Notes: a model not told the origin generated them from the letters alone. Numbered from the stretch's first letter, positions 43,549 through 52,762 are shown. The stretch: DNA of 64,000 nucleotides from Streptomyces sp. JH34 (GCF_029428875.1 NZ_JAJSOO010000001.1:6048501-6112500), one strand, 5' to 3'. Numbers and translations are program-made.

Positions 43549-44910
43549 GTGGCAGACCGAACACCCCCGCTGGGGACCGACGAGCTGCGCGTGCTCGTGG
43601 AGCGCGGTGAGATCGACACCGTGGTCCTGGCCTTCCCCGACATGCAGGGCAGGCTCCAGGGCAAGCGGTTCGCGGCCTCCTTCTTCCTCGACGAGGTGCT
43701 GGAGCACGGCACGGAGGGCTGCAACTACCTGCTGGCCGTCGACACGGACATGAACACCGTCGACGGGTTCGCGATGTCCTCCTGGTCCAACGGCTACGGG
43801 GACTTCGCGATGCGCCCCGACCTCACGACCCTGCGCCTGATCCCCTGGCACGAGGGGACCGCCCTGGTCATGGCCGACCTGTCCTGGGACGACGGCTCCC
43901 CGGTCGCCGCCGCGCCCCGCCAGATCCTCCGGCGGCAGCTGGAACGGCTCGCCGCACACGGGCTGACCGCCCACGTCGGCACGGAACTCGAGTTCATCGT
44001 CTTCAACGACACCTACGAGCAGGCCTGGGACCGCGGCTACCGCGGCCTCACCCCGGCCAACCGGTACAACATCGACTACTCGGTCCTCGGCACCGGCCGC
44101 GTCGAACCGCTGCTGCGCCGCATCCGCAACCAGATGGCGGCCGCCGGGCTCACCGTCGAGTCCGCCAAGGGCGAGTGCAACCCCGGCCAGCACGAGATCG
44201 TCTTCCGCTACGACGAGGCGCTCGTCACCTGCGACCAGCACGCCGTCTACAAGACCGGCTCCAAGGAGATCGCCGCCCAGGAGGGCGTCGCGCTGACCTT
44301 CATGGCCAAGTTCAACGAGCGCGAGGGCAACTCCTGCCACATCCACCTCTCGCTCCAGGACGCCGACGGGCACAGCGTCATGGCGGGCGAGGACGGCGCC
44401 ATGTCCCCGGTGATGCGGCACTTCCTCGCGGGCCAGCTCGCCGCCCTGCGCGACTTCTCCCTGCTGTACGCCCCGAACATCAACTCCTACAAGCGCTTCC
44501 AGCCCGGCTCCTTCGCCCCCACCGCCGTCGCCTGGGGCCACGACAACCGCACCTGCGCCCTGCGCGTCGTCGGACACGGGCGCTCGATGCGCTTCGAGAA
44601 CCGGCTGCCCGGTGGGGACGTCAACCCCTACCTCGCGGTCGCCGGCCTCGTCGCCGCCGGACTGCACGGCATCGAGCACGGACTGGAGCTCCCCGACGCC
44701 TGCGAGGGCAACGCCTACACCGCCGGATACGACCAGGTCCCCACCTCGCTCCGCGAAGCCGCCGCCCTCTGGGAGGACAGCGAGGCGGCCCGGGACGCCT
44801 TCGGCGACGACGTCGTCGCGCACTACCGCAACATGGCACGCGTCGAGCTGGAGGCCTTCGACGCAGCGGTGACCGACTGGGAGCTCCGCCGCTCCTTCGA
44901 ACGCCTGTGA
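43549..44910 (+). CDS. glnA4: Glutamine-synthetase-like gamma-glutamylethanolamide synthetase GlnA4
   Basis: 453 residues from GTG at 43549 behind GAGGAG. The glutamine synthetase fold has the N-terminal beta-grasp (about 1-110) and the catalytic domain with GTELEFIVF, ESAKGECNPGQHE, NSCHIHLSL and RFENRLPGGDVNPY. It is shorter and more divergent than true GlnA and lacks nitrogen-metabolism partners. In S. coelicolor the gene at this map position (SCO1613) was assigned as GlnA4, which joins glutamate to ethanolamine. Here aldehyde dehydrogenase and short-chain dehydrogenase genes follow directly, consistent with oxidation of the glutamylated amino alcohol. Use of another amine, such as a polyamine, remains possible. 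Confidence 0.85.
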   Translation: MADRTPPLGTDELRVLVERGEIDTVVLAFPDMQGRLQGKRFAASFFLDEVLEHGTEGCNYLLAVDTDMNTVDGFAMSSWSNGYGDFAMRPDLTTLRLIPWHEGTALVMADLSWDDGSPVAAAPRQILRRQLERLAAHGLTAHVGTELEFIVFNDTYEQAWDRGYRGLTPANRYNIDYSVLGTGRVEPLLRRIRNQMAAAGLTVESAKGECNPGQHEIVFRYDEALVTCDQHAVYKTGSKEIAAQEGVALTFMAKFNEREGNSCHIHLSLQDADGHSVMAGEDGAMSPVMRHFLAGQLAALRDFSLLYAPNINSYKRFQPGSFAPTAVAWGHDNRTCALRVVGHGRSMRFENRLPGGDVNPYLAVAGLVAAGLHGIEHGLELPDACEGNAYTAGYDQVPTSLREAAALWEDSEAARDAFGDDVVAHYRNMARVELEAFDAAVTDWELRRSFERL

Positions 44911-44918
44911 GGAACCCC

Positions 44919-46283
44919 GTGATCCACGAGCACCGCGTACTGAACCCGGCGACCGAGGAGCTCGTCGCCACCGTCCCCGCCACCTCCGCCGCCGAGGTGT
45001 CCACCGCCGTCACCCGGGCCGCGGCGGCCCAGCGCACCTGGGCCGCCCTGGCACCCGCCGACCGCGCCCGGCTGCTGCGCCGCTTCGCCGTCCTCGTCGA
45101 CGAACACGTGGAACGGCTGGCCCGGCTGGAGGTCACCGAAGCGGGACACACCCTGGGCAACGCCCGCTGGGAGGCGGCCAACGTCCGGGACCTCCTGGAC
45201 TACGCGGCCGGGGGAGTGGAACGCCTGACGGGCCGCCAGATCCCGGTACCGGGCGGGATCGACATCACGTTCCTCGACCCGCTGGGCGTCGTCGGAGTGA
45301 TCGCCCCGTGGAACTTCCCCATGCCGGTCGCCGCATGGGGCGTCGCCCCCGCCCTCGCCGCGGGCAACGCCGTCCTCCTGAAACCGGCCGAGACCACCCC
45401 GCTCACCGCCCAGTACCTGGCCCGGCTCGCCCTGGAGGCCGGCCTGCCCGAACACCTCCTCCAGGTGCTGCCCGGCGCGGGCGACGTGACGGGCCGGGCC
45501 CTGGTCGAACACCCAGGCGTGGCCAAGATCGTCTTCACCGGCTCCACCCGCGTCGGCAAGGAGATCATGGCCGGGTGCGCGGACCGGGTGAAACGGCTGA
45601 CCCTCGAACTCGGCGGCAAGAGCCCCAACATCGTCTTCGCCGACGCCGACATCGAGACCGCCGCGGCCGCCGCGCCGATGTCCTTCCTGGACAACGCCGG
45701 CCAGGACTGCTGCGCCCGCACCCGCATCCTGGTCCAGCGGTCCGTGTACGACCGCTTCCTCGAGCTCCTCGTCCCGGCCGTCGCCTCCGTCGTCGTGGGG
45801 GACCCCTCCGACGAGAAGACCCAGATGGGGCCGCTCATCTCCCTGGCCCAGCTGGAACGCGTCCGCGGCTTCGTCCCGGAGGGCGCCGACGGCATCCGGG
45901 GCGGCGCGCCCACCGGCCCCGGCTTCTGGTTCCCCCCGACCGTCCTCACCGGGATCGCCCCCGACGCCCCCGTCGCCACCGAGGAGATCTTCGGCCCCGT
46001 CGCCGTCGTCCTGCCCTTCGAGGACGAGGACGACGCCGTCCGGCTGGCCGACGCCACCGACCACGGGCTGGCCGGTTCGGTCTGGACCCGCGACGTGGGG
46101 CGTGCCCTGCGGGTCTCCCGGGCGGTCCGCGCCGGGAACCTCTCGGTCAACTCCCACTCCGCCGTCCGCTACTGGACCCCGTTCGGCGGGTACAAACAGT
46201 CCGGACTCGGCCGTGAACTGGGGCCCGACGCCCTCGCGGCCTTCACCGAGACCAAGAACGTCTTCATCGGCACGGAGGCCTGA
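44919..46283 (+). CDS. NAD(P)-dependent aldehyde dehydrogenase
   Basis: 454 residues from GTG at 44919, eight bases after the glnA4 stop, with GAGGAA overlapping that stop. Catalytic residues are visible: Asn132 in PWNFPMP, Glu230 in LELGGKSP and Cys264 in GQDCCA; the cofactor loop FTGSTRVG is at about 206-213. It oxidises an aldehyde to the acid; here the likely substrate is the aldehyde made from the gamma-glutamyl amino alcohol, giving a gamma-glutamyl amino acid that the amidohydrolase (41915) can split. The short-chain dehydrogenase gene follows after six bases. Confidence 0.93.
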   Translation: MIHEHRVLNPATEELVATVPATSAAEVSTAVTRAAAAQRTWAALAPADRARLLRRFAVLVDEHVERLARLEVTEAGHTLGNARWEAANVRDLLDYAAGGVERLTGRQIPVPGGIDITFLDPLGVVGVIAPWNFPMPVAAWGVAPALAAGNAVLLKPAETTPLTAQYLARLALEAGLPEHLLQVLPGAGDVTGRALVEHPGVAKIVFTGSTRVGKEIMAGCADRVKRLTLELGGKSPNIVFADADIETAAAAAPMSFLDNAGQDCCARTRILVQRSVYDRFLELLVPAVASVVVGDPSDEKTQMGPLISLAQLERVRGFVPEGADGIRGGAPTGPGFWFPPTVLTGIAPDAPVATEEIFGPVAVVLPFEDEDDAVRLADATDHGLAGSVWTRDVGRALRVSRAVRAGNLSVNSHSAVRYWTPFGGYKQSGLGRELGPDALAAFTETKNVFIGTEA

Positions 46284-46289
46284 GCACAC

Positions 46290-47096
46290 ATGACCGACGA
46301 ATCCGGGAACATCTGCCGCCGTCTGACCGGCCGCACCGCCGTCATCACCGGGGCGGGCAGCGGCATCGGACTCGCCACCGCCCGCCGGCTGGCGTCCGAG
46401 GGAGCCCACGTCGTCTGCGGCGACATCGACGAGACCGCGGGCAGGGCCGCCGCCGACGAGGCCGGCGGCACCTTCGTACGCGTCGACGTCACCGACCCCG
46501 ACCAGGTCGAGGCCCTCTTCGCCGCGGCGCACGACACCTACGGCTCCGTCGACATCGCCTTCAACAACGCCGGAATCTCGCCGCCCGAGGACGACTCCAT
46601 CCTCACGACCGGGCTGGAGGCCTGGAAGCGCGTCCAGGACGTCAACCTCACCTCCGTCTACCTCTGTTGCAAGGCCGCCCTCCCCTACATGCGCCGCCAG
46701 GGCCGCGGTTCGATCATCAACACCGCCTCCTTCGTGGCCCGGATGGGCGCCGCCACCTCCCAGATCTCGTACACCGCCTCCAAGGGCGGCGTCCTCGCCC
46801 TCTCCCGCGAACTCGGGGTGCAGTTCGCCCGCGAGGGGATCCGGGTCAACGCACTGTGCCCCGGGCCGGTCAACACCCCCCTGCTCCAGGAGCTGTTCGC
46901 GAAGGACCCGGAGCGTGCCGCCCGCAGGCTCGTGCACATCCCCCTCGGCCGGTTCGCCGAGGCGACGGAGATCGCGGCGGCGGTCGCCTTCCTGGCGAGC
47001 GACGACTCCTCGTTCGTCAACGCCACCGACTTCCTCGTCGACGGCGGGATCTCGGGCGCCTACGTGACCCCGCTCGACCGAGGATCCATGGACTGA
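46290..47096 (+). CDS. Short-chain dehydrogenase/reductase
   Basis: 268 residues. Classical SDR features: TGAGSGIGLA (about 20-29) for NAD(P), NNAG (92-95), and the catalytic Ser147, Tyr161 and Lys165. GDIDE at about residues 44-48 (Asp at the end of beta-2) favours NAD(H), so oxidation of an alcohol is more likely than reduction. In this cluster it would turn the hydroxyl of gamma-glutamylethanolamide into the aldehyde used by the preceding dehydrogenase. It is the last gene of the glnA4 operon, followed by a hairpin. Confidence 0.9.
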   Translation: MTDESGNICRRLTGRTAVITGAGSGIGLATARRLASEGAHVVCGDIDETAGRAAADEAGGTFVRVDVTDPDQVEALFAAAHDTYGSVDIAFNNAGISPPEDDSILTTGLEAWKRVQDVNLTSVYLCCKAALPYMRRQGRGSIINTASFVARMGAATSQISYTASKGGVLALSRELGVQFAREGIRVNALCPGPVNTPLLQELFAKDPERAARRLVHIPLGRFAEATEIAAAVAFLASDDSSFVNATDFLVDGGISGAYVTPLDRGSMD

Positions 47097-47114
47097 GGGG
47101 ACGGCCGCCGTGCC

Positions 47115-47150
47115 GCCGCCCGGTATCCCGACCTGGACGTGCCGGGCGGC
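47115..47150. terminator. Hairpin between SDR and deaminase genes
   Basis: A 9-bp stem (47115-47123 with 47142-47150) lies in the gap between convergent stops at 47096 and 47214; the GC-rich surroundings allow several alternative pairings. Confidence 0.5.
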
Positions 47151-47213
47151 CGGGCGGCCGGGCGCCGGTGGGACGGGACGGCCCGGACCGGCCGCACCCG
47201 TTCGACCGCGGGC

Positions 47214-48416
47214 CTAGAGGAAGGTGCGGCCCTCACCGCGGTACGTCGGAACGGTGGCGGTGACCCGGTCACCCTCGATCAGCCGCAGCTCGTCGAAGCG
47301 TTCGCAGAGCTCCCCGGCCTTGGCGTGCCGGAACCACACCTTGTCCCCGATCAGCAGATCGTCCGCCGGAGAGCCCAGCAGCGGCGTCTGGACCTCGCCC
47401 GGGCCCTCCTGCGGGTCGTAGCGCAGTCCCTCGGGCAGATACGGCACCGGCAGACGGTCCGCGCCCGCCGCCCCGGACGCCGGATACCCCCCGCCGAGCA
47501 CGGTCACCACACCCACGCCCGGCCGCCGCACCACGGGCTGGGCGAAGAGCGCCGCCGGACGCCCCGTGAACGAGGTGTAGTTGTCGAACAGCCTCGGCAC
47601 GTAGAGCCCGGACCCCGCAGCGATCTCCGTCACCGCGGACTCGGCGGCGGTGTGCTGCACGCTGCCGGTGCCGCCCCCGTTCACGAACTCCAGGCCGGGC
47701 GCCACGGCGCGGACCGCCCGCACCACCTCCGCGCGCCGGACCGCCAGCTCCCTGCGGGCCGCCGCCTGCATCAGCCGGACCGCGCCGGACCTGAACGGGC
47801 GCCCGGCCACCGAGTCGCCCACACCGGCGACGTGTCCCTCGTACGCCATCAGTCCCACCAGCCGGAAACCCGGCCTGCGCTCCACCGAGCGGGCCACCTC
47901 GGCCAGTTGCGCGGGGGAGCGGAGCGGGGAGCGCAGCGCGCCGATCCTGACCCGGCCGCCGAGCAGCCGCAGCGAGGTGTCCAGCTCCAGACAGACCCGG
48001 ATCTCCTCGGTACCGCCGGCCCGCGCCGCGTCGATGAACTCCAGCTGCGCGTGGTCGTCCACCATCACGGTCACCGCGGCGGCCAGTTTCGGGTCGGCCG
48101 CCAGCTCCGCGTACGCGGACCGGTCGGCCGACGGGTAGGCCAGCAGGACGTCGTCGAATCCGGCGCGGGCCAGCCACAACGACTCCGCGAGGGTGAACGA
48201 CATGACCCCGGCGAAACCCGGACGCGCGAGCACCCGCTCCAGCAGCGCCCGGCAGCGCACCGACTTGCTCGCCACGCGGACGGGCTTCCCGCCCGCCCGG
48301 CGCACCAGATCGTCGGCGTTGGCGTCGAACGCCTCCAGGTCGACGACGGCCACCGGCGCGTCGAGGTGGGCGGTGGCCCGGTCGTAGCGGCTCCGGTCAG
48401 CGGTGCGGACAGTCAT
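47214..48416 (-). CDS. PLP-dependent amino acid deaminase/aldolase (DSD1-like)
   Basis: 400 residues from ATG at 48416. The alanine-racemase-like N-terminal barrel has VRVASKSVRCRALLERVL, whose Lys near residue 50 is the pyridoxal phosphate site. The C-terminal DSD1/cryptic-aldolase domain ends with LCERFDELRLI. GGGTGSVQH and GSGLYVPRLFDNY line the phosphate site. Relatives act as D-serine/D-threonine dehydratases or aldolases; which one applies cannot be read from sequence. It is convergent to the glnA4 operon and has only a weak ribosome-binding site. Confidence 0.85.
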   Translation of the reverse strand: MTVRTADRSRYDRATAHLDAPVAVVDLEAFDANADDLVRRAGGKPVRVASKSVRCRALLERVLARPGFAGVMSFTLAESLWLARAGFDDVLLAYPSADRSAYAELAADPKLAAAVTVMVDDHAQLEFIDAARAGGTEEIRVCLELDTSLRLLGGRVRIGALRSPLRSPAQLAEVARSVERRPGFRLVGLMAYEGHVAGVGDSVAGRPFRSGAVRLMQAAARRELAVRRAEVVRAVRAVAPGLEFVNGGGTGSVQHTAAESAVTEIAAGSGLYVPRLFDNYTSFTGRPAALFAQPVVRRPGVGVVTVLGGGYPASGAAGADRLPVPYLPEGLRYDPQEGPGEVQTPLLGSPADDLLIGDKVWFRHAKAGELCERFDELRLIEGDRVTATVPTYRGEGRTFL

Positions 48417-48602
48417 GGCCGCAGCTTGCCAGACGTCCGTACCACTGGGTAGGGGACGTTCGGTGCAGATCGTCCCGCACCCTCCGTCCTGTTCCCACGG
48501 GGTCCGGTCCACCCCGTAGAGTGACCGTCACACGATCGACCGGCGGACCCGTGCGCGGACGGCGGTCCGTGGGCGGTGCGGGGACGTGGACCAGGGGGAC
48601 GG

Positions 48603-49718
48603 ATGAGTACCGAAGCGCGACGCGCTCCAGTCCCGCCCCGGCCGGCCGGCCCGCCGCCCATACCCGGGAGCGCCCCGGCCGCCGCGCCCCCTCCCTCAGG
48701 AACCGTCCCTCCGGTTCCGCCCGGGAAGCCCGAGCCACCGGTGGAGACGACCACCCGGCTCCGGCCCGTACCGCCCGCGCCCCACGGCCCGCCGCCACCG
48801 GCCGCCGGGCACCCCGGACCGCCCTCCGCCACCAGGCGCAGGCCCGTCGGCGCGGTGGACCTCACCCCGCGCCCGGGCGCCGCCCCGCCCCCGCCGTACG
48901 CCCACCACCCGTACGCCGAGACTCCCGCCGAGACCACCACCCGGCTGCGCCCCGTCAAGGCCAGGAACCCCGCCAGGACCGTCGCGGCGGCCGCCTGCGC
49001 CGTGCTCGGCCTCGGACTCGTCGGAGGCGCGGTCACCGGCAGCTGGCTCACCGGGGACTCCGCGGCCGAGCCGGGCGCCGACAGCGCGTACACCGTGGGC
49101 CGCTCCGCCTGGCACGACGTGCCCGTCGACACCCTCTTCCCCCGCACCCTCAAGGGCGACGGCGCCGGACCGGGAGCCACCGACCGCGTATGGACCAGGG
49201 TCGCCGTCGCCGGCGACGCCGGCTGCGCGGCCGGGCTGGACCCGCTGCTGCTCAGGACGCTCCGGCCGGTCGGCTGCGAACGCCTCGTGCGCGCCACCTA
49301 CACCGACGCCACACGCAGCAGCGTCACGACCGTCGGCATGGTCTTCACCGAGGGCGACACCGAGGCGATGGGCGCCCTCGACACCCGGTTCACCACCCAG
49401 CACCTCGCCGCTCGGGCCGATCTGATGCCGCGTACCTACCCGGCCGCGGGTACCGTCGCCGCGGGCTTCGGCGAACCGCAGCGCGCCAGTTGGACGGTGC
49501 ACGTCCTGACCGAGGTGCCCGTCGTCGTGTTCGCCGTCTCCGGCTTCGCCGACGGGCGTACGGTCGCCGAACCGCAGCCCGCGGCCGAGGCCATGGCCGC
49601 CGGTGCCACGACGGCCGTCGCCCAGGCCGGGCTCGGCCACGAGGCGAAGGGCCTCGCCGACCGGGTGGAGCGCACGCTGCGCAGGACCGTCACCGACCTC
49701 ACGGAGAAGCCGGAATGA
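48603..49718 (+). CDS. Proline-rich single-pass membrane protein
   Basis: 371 residues from ATG at 48603 (AGGGGGACGG upstream). The first 125 residues are a Pro/Ala-rich cytoplasmic tail with two ETTTRLRPV repeats (about residues 41-50 and 112-122). A membrane helix follows at about 131-152, then an extracytoplasmic alpha/beta domain of some 210 residues with two Cys (GCAAG, VGCER) that may pair. ETTTRL motifs resemble substrates of Ser/Thr kinases, but no kinase gene is close. The stop overlaps the start of the mycosin-like protease, so the two are translated together and probably act together. Confidence 0.78.
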   Translation: MSTEARRAPVPPRPAGPPPIPGSAPAAAPPPSGTVPPVPPGKPEPPVETTTRLRPVPPAPHGPPPPAAGHPGPPSATRRRPVGAVDLTPRPGAAPPPPYAHHPYAETPAETTTRLRPVKARNPARTVAAAACAVLGLGLVGGAVTGSWLTGDSAAEPGADSAYTVGRSAWHDVPVDTLFPRTLKGDGAGPGATDRVWTRVAVAGDAGCAAGLDPLLLRTLRPVGCERLVRATYTDATRSSVTTVGMVFTEGDTEAMGALDTRFTTQHLAARADLMPRTYPAAGTVAAGFGEPQRASWTVHVLTEVPVVVFAVSGFADGRTVAEPQPAAEAMAAGATTAVAQAGLGHEAKGLADRVERTLRRTVTDLTEKPE

Positions 49719-50956
49719 CCCGTCCCCGCCGGTTCAGGGCGCTCGCCGCCGTGACCACGGCCACCGCCTTCGTCCTGCTGTCCACCGCACCCGCCCACGC
49801 GGACGCCATCCGCGACCAGCAGTGGGGCCTGGACGCCCTCCACACCGGCGCGGCCTGGCAGACGACGAAGGGCAAGGGCATCACGGTCGCGGTCCTGGAC
49901 ACCGGCGTCGACGGCGAACACCCCGACCTCGACGGCCAGGTGCTCCCGGGCAAGGACCTCGTCGGCTTCGGTGCCGAGCGCGGCGACCGGTCCTGGGCCC
50001 TGCACGGCACCGCGATGGCCGGCATCATCGCCGGCCGCGGGAACGGCCCCGGACAGGGCGACGGCGTGCTCGGCGTCGCCCCGGAAGCGAAGATCCTGCC
50101 CGTGCGGGTGATCCTCGAATCCGGTGACCCGTCTCGCTCCAAGGCCCGTGAGTCACGCGGGACGGCGCTGGCCGACGGGATCCGCTGGGCGGCCGACCAC
50201 GGCGCCGACGTCATCAACCTCTCCCTGGGCGACGACAGCGAGTCCGCCCACCCGGAGCCCGGTGAGGACGCCGCCGTGCAGTACGCGCTCGCCAAGGGCG
50301 TCTCCGTCGTCGCCTCGGCCGGCAACAGCGGCGACAAGGGCGACCGGGCCTCCTACCCCGCCGCCTACCCCGGTGTGATCGCCGCCGCCGCCGTCGACAA
50401 GTACGGCACCCACGCGGCCTTCTCCACCCGGCGCTGGTACGCCACCGTCAGCGCGCCCGGCGTCGACATCGTCGTCGCCAACCCCGACGGGCACTACTAC
50501 ATCGAGTGGGGCACCTCCGCCGCGTCGGCCTACGTCTCCGGGGCTGTCGCCCTCGTACGCGCCGCGCACCCGGGTCTCTCGCCCGCGCAGATCAAGACCC
50601 TGCTCACGGACACCGCCGGCAACGCCCCCGAGGGCGGCCGTGACGACGCCAGGGGCTACGGCCTGGTCGACCCCGCCGCGGCGATAGCGGCAGGGGCGGA
50701 GCCGCGCCCCGACGGCCTGGGCGCGCGTGCCGCCGAAGTGGGCCACGACAAGCGGTACTTCGGGTCCGGCCCCGACCCCGAGGAGGGGGAGGAGAAGCCC
50801 GCCGGGTGGCTGGCACCCTCCGCGGGCGGCCTCGGCGCCGTACTCCTCGCCCTGGCCGTCGTGCTGTGGCGCGGCAGGGACAACGGCGGGCGGCCCGGCG
50901 GCGCGGACACCGCAGCCCCCGGGCACAGCCCGTTCCCCACGGGTCCCTACCGTTGA
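49715..50956 (+). CDS. Mycosin-like membrane-anchored subtilase (S8 family)
   Basis: 413 residues from ATG at 49715, overlapping the previous stop as ATGA. A signal peptide (about 1-29, ending AHADA) precedes the subtilase domain: Asp62 in VLDTG, His98 in LHGTAMAG, oxyanion Asn203 in SAGNSG and Ser268 in GTSAAS. A C-terminal helix (about 366-385) followed by basic residues anchors it to the membrane. This is the layout of mycosins (MycP) of type VII secretion, but no ESX gene occurs in the window. Processing of its membrane partner or of exported proteins is likely. The end overlaps the convergent serine hydrolase gene by ten bases. Confidence 0.9.
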   Translation: MTRPRRFRALAAVTTATAFVLLSTAPAHADAIRDQQWGLDALHTGAAWQTTKGKGITVAVLDTGVDGEHPDLDGQVLPGKDLVGFGAERGDRSWALHGTAMAGIIAGRGNGPGQGDGVLGVAPEAKILPVRVILESGDPSRSKARESRGTALADGIRWAADHGADVINLSLGDDSESAHPEPGEDAAVQYALAKGVSVVASAGNSGDKGDRASYPAAYPGVIAAAAVDKYGTHAAFSTRRWYATVSAPGVDIVVANPDGHYYIEWGTSAASAYVSGAVALVRAAHPGLSPAQIKTLLTDTAGNAPEGGRDDARGYGLVDPAAAIAAGAEPRPDGLGARAAEVGHDKRYFGSGPDPEEGEEKPAGWLAPSAGGLGAVLLALAVVLWRGRDNGGRPGGADTAAPGHSPFPTGPYR

Positions 50957-51861
50957 GCGGTCCGGTCCCAGCCGGCCTCGGTCACGCCCACCGCCGCCTT
51001 CGCGACGGACTCCACGAGAGCGATGCCCGCCTCCTTCGTCGCATGACCGCGCGAGAGCACCGCCACCAGCACGGTGTGCCCGCCGCTCTCCACCCGCCCG
51101 ATGCTGTTGACGTCCCACAGCCCCGTCGTCGTCCGGGGCATCCAGCCGTTCTTCAGCACGGCGCCGGTGCCCGCGGCGGACACCCCCCAACGCTGGTCCG
51201 CCTCGACCTGGCCCATCAGCCCCGTCAGGTACGCGCGAGAGGCTTCCGACAGTGCCGAACCGGTCCCTGACACCGCCTCCATCAGCCGCACCTGGTCGGC
51301 GGCCGTGGTCTGGGTGAGCCCCCACGCGTGGGCGGCCTTCGTCGTGGTCAGCCCCAGCCGCTCGTTGGCCGCGTCGAGCCCTTCCTCCCCACCGATCACC
51401 TTCAGCAGCTCGGTGGCCGAGGTGTTGTCGCTGCGCCGGATCATGGCCTCCGCGTACGCGTGTTCCGCTCCGCTGAGCTCCCGGCTCTCGTCCTGCGCCC
51501 GGAGCAGCAGGGCCGCCAGGATGTCGACCTTGACGATACTGGCGGTGTCGTACGCCTCGTCCCCGTACGCGCCACCCGCGCCGCTCTCCGTGTCCAGCAC
51601 GGCCACCGACACGTCGGCACCGTCCGCCAGGGGCGCCAGCGCGTCGGCCAGCTCCGCGTCGAGATCCACCTCGGGCTCCTCGCTCCGGCCCGCCTCGGCC
51701 GGCGGGCTCGACGCGGAGGATACGGCGGCGACCGAGGCGGCCGCGTCATCCGGCGGACGACCCACCATGTACGCACCTCCCGCGGTGGAACCGGCCAGCA
51801 GCACGACGGCGGCGGTCACGAGGCCGGACAGCGCGGGCCTGCGCGTTCTGTGACGGGACAT
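50947..51861 (-). CDS. Exported class A beta-lactamase-like serine hydrolase
   Basis: 304 residues. An N-terminal export helix (about 9-30) is followed by a Ser/Ala/Pro/Glu-rich linker and a penicillin-recognising domain: Ser108-Ile-Val-Lys111 (SxxK) and SDN at 144-146. The expected KTG triad is altered; VLKNGW at about residues 235-240 occupies the place. The Glu166-type deacylation region is not obvious. It may therefore be a peptidoglycan-active or inactive relative rather than a true resistance enzyme. The 3' end overlaps the mycosin-like gene by ten bases, tail to tail. Confidence 0.85.
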   Translation of the reverse strand: MSRHRTRRPALSGLVTAAVVLLAGSTAGGAYMVGRPPDDAAASVAAVSSASSPPAEAGRSEEPEVDLDAELADALAPLADGADVSVAVLDTESGAGGAYGDEAYDTASIVKVDILAALLLRAQDESRELSGAEHAYAEAMIRRSDNTSATELLKVIGGEEGLDAANERLGLTTTKAAHAWGLTQTTAADQVRLMEAVSGTGSALSEASRAYLTGLMGQVEADQRWGVSAAGTGAVLKNGWMPRTTTGLWDVNSIGRVESGGHTVLVAVLSRGHATKEAGIALVESVAKAAVGVTEAGWDRTAQR

Positions 51862-51947
51862 GGCCCGGACGCTAGGCAGCGTGGCTGGCAGCAGCCTGTG
51901 CCCGACCTGTCGCCGAGATGAGAGAACCGGTCCACTACGCTCGTCGT

Positions 51948-52697
51948 GTGGCGCTCAAGAACATCCCGGACCCCGGTTTCTCCGACGACGACGGCACCGC
52001 CTCGCCCGAACTGACGGCGGCCCTCGCCGCCTGGGCCGAGGACCGGACGGCCGTCGGACCCGTCCTCGCGGCACTGCGCGACGCCCGGCTGCTCGTGCCG
52101 GTCGTCGCCGTGCTGGGCGAGCTCGAGGAGGACAGCGAGGCTCCTGGGGGACGGGGGGCCGGGCTGCGCCGCGAGAAGACGAGCGACATGGCGGTGCCGA
52201 CGCTTCAGGCCGGCGACCGGCGCGCTCTGCCCGCCTTCACCTCCACCGCCTCGCTGGCCCGCTGGGACCCGCAGGCCCGCCCCGTCGCCGTACCCCTGCA
52301 CCAGGCGCTGCAGGCCGCCGCACACGAGAAGGCGGACACGGTGGTGCTCGACCTCGCCGGGCCCGTCGCCTTCGAGCTGACCGGACCGGCGCTGCTGGCC
52401 CTGGCCGAGAACCGCGCCAGCGCCGACCCGCTCGACGACCCGGCCGTCGTCGGGGCGGTGCGGGAGGCCGTGGCCGCCGAGCCCGCGGTGCTGCGTGCCC
52501 ACCTCGGCCCCGGCACGGCCGACGGCACCCTCGCACTGGTCCTCGCGCCGGACGCCGTGGTCGCGGAGGCCGCCCGCCGGATCGCCGACGCGCTCTCCGC
52601 CAGCGAGGTGCTGCGCGCCCGGCTGGTGCGCGGGATCGACCTGGCGCTGCTGCCGGCCGACGCCGAGGCTCCCGGCGCCCCCCTGTTCACCCGCTGA
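51948..52697 (+). CDS. SseB-family protein
   Basis: 249 residues from GTG at 51948, where the conserved opening ALKNIPDPGFSDDDG begins; an ATG ten codons upstream (51918) is possible but has no ribosome-binding site. TACGCT (51936-51941) lies six bases before the GTG, the leaderless spacing. The SseB N-terminal domain covers about residues 25-120 and includes VPLHQALQAA; a C-terminal SseB-like domain ends with IDLALLPADA. In enterobacteria SseB is a type III secretion chaperone, but actinobacterial members are widespread and of unknown function. Confidence 0.85.
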   Translation: MALKNIPDPGFSDDDGTASPELTAALAAWAEDRTAVGPVLAALRDARLLVPVVAVLGELEEDSEAPGGRGAGLRREKTSDMAVPTLQAGDRRALPAFTSTASLARWDPQARPVAVPLHQALQAAAHEKADTVVLDLAGPVAFELTGPALLALAENRASADPLDDPAVVGAVREAVAAEPAVLRAHLGPGTADGTLALVLAPDAVVAEAARRIADALSASEVLRARLVRGIDLALLPADAEAPGAPLFTR

Positions 52698-52704
52698 CGC
52701 ACGC

Positions 52705-52735
52705 GAGCCCGCCACCTGTGACAGGCGGCGGGCTC
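52705..52735. terminator. Terminator between SseB and DUF1844 genes
   Basis: A 9-bp stem (52705-52713 with 52727-52735) whose loop contains CCTG/CAGG pairing, between convergent stops at 52697 and 52763. Confidence 0.75.
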
Positions 52736-52762
52736 CTCGGGGCCGTGGTCCCGGCCGGAGGA

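Noticed and set aside
50947..51861. Calling the hydrolase a functional beta-lactamase
   Set aside because: SxxK and SDN are present, but KTG is altered and the deacylating Glu region is not recognisable.
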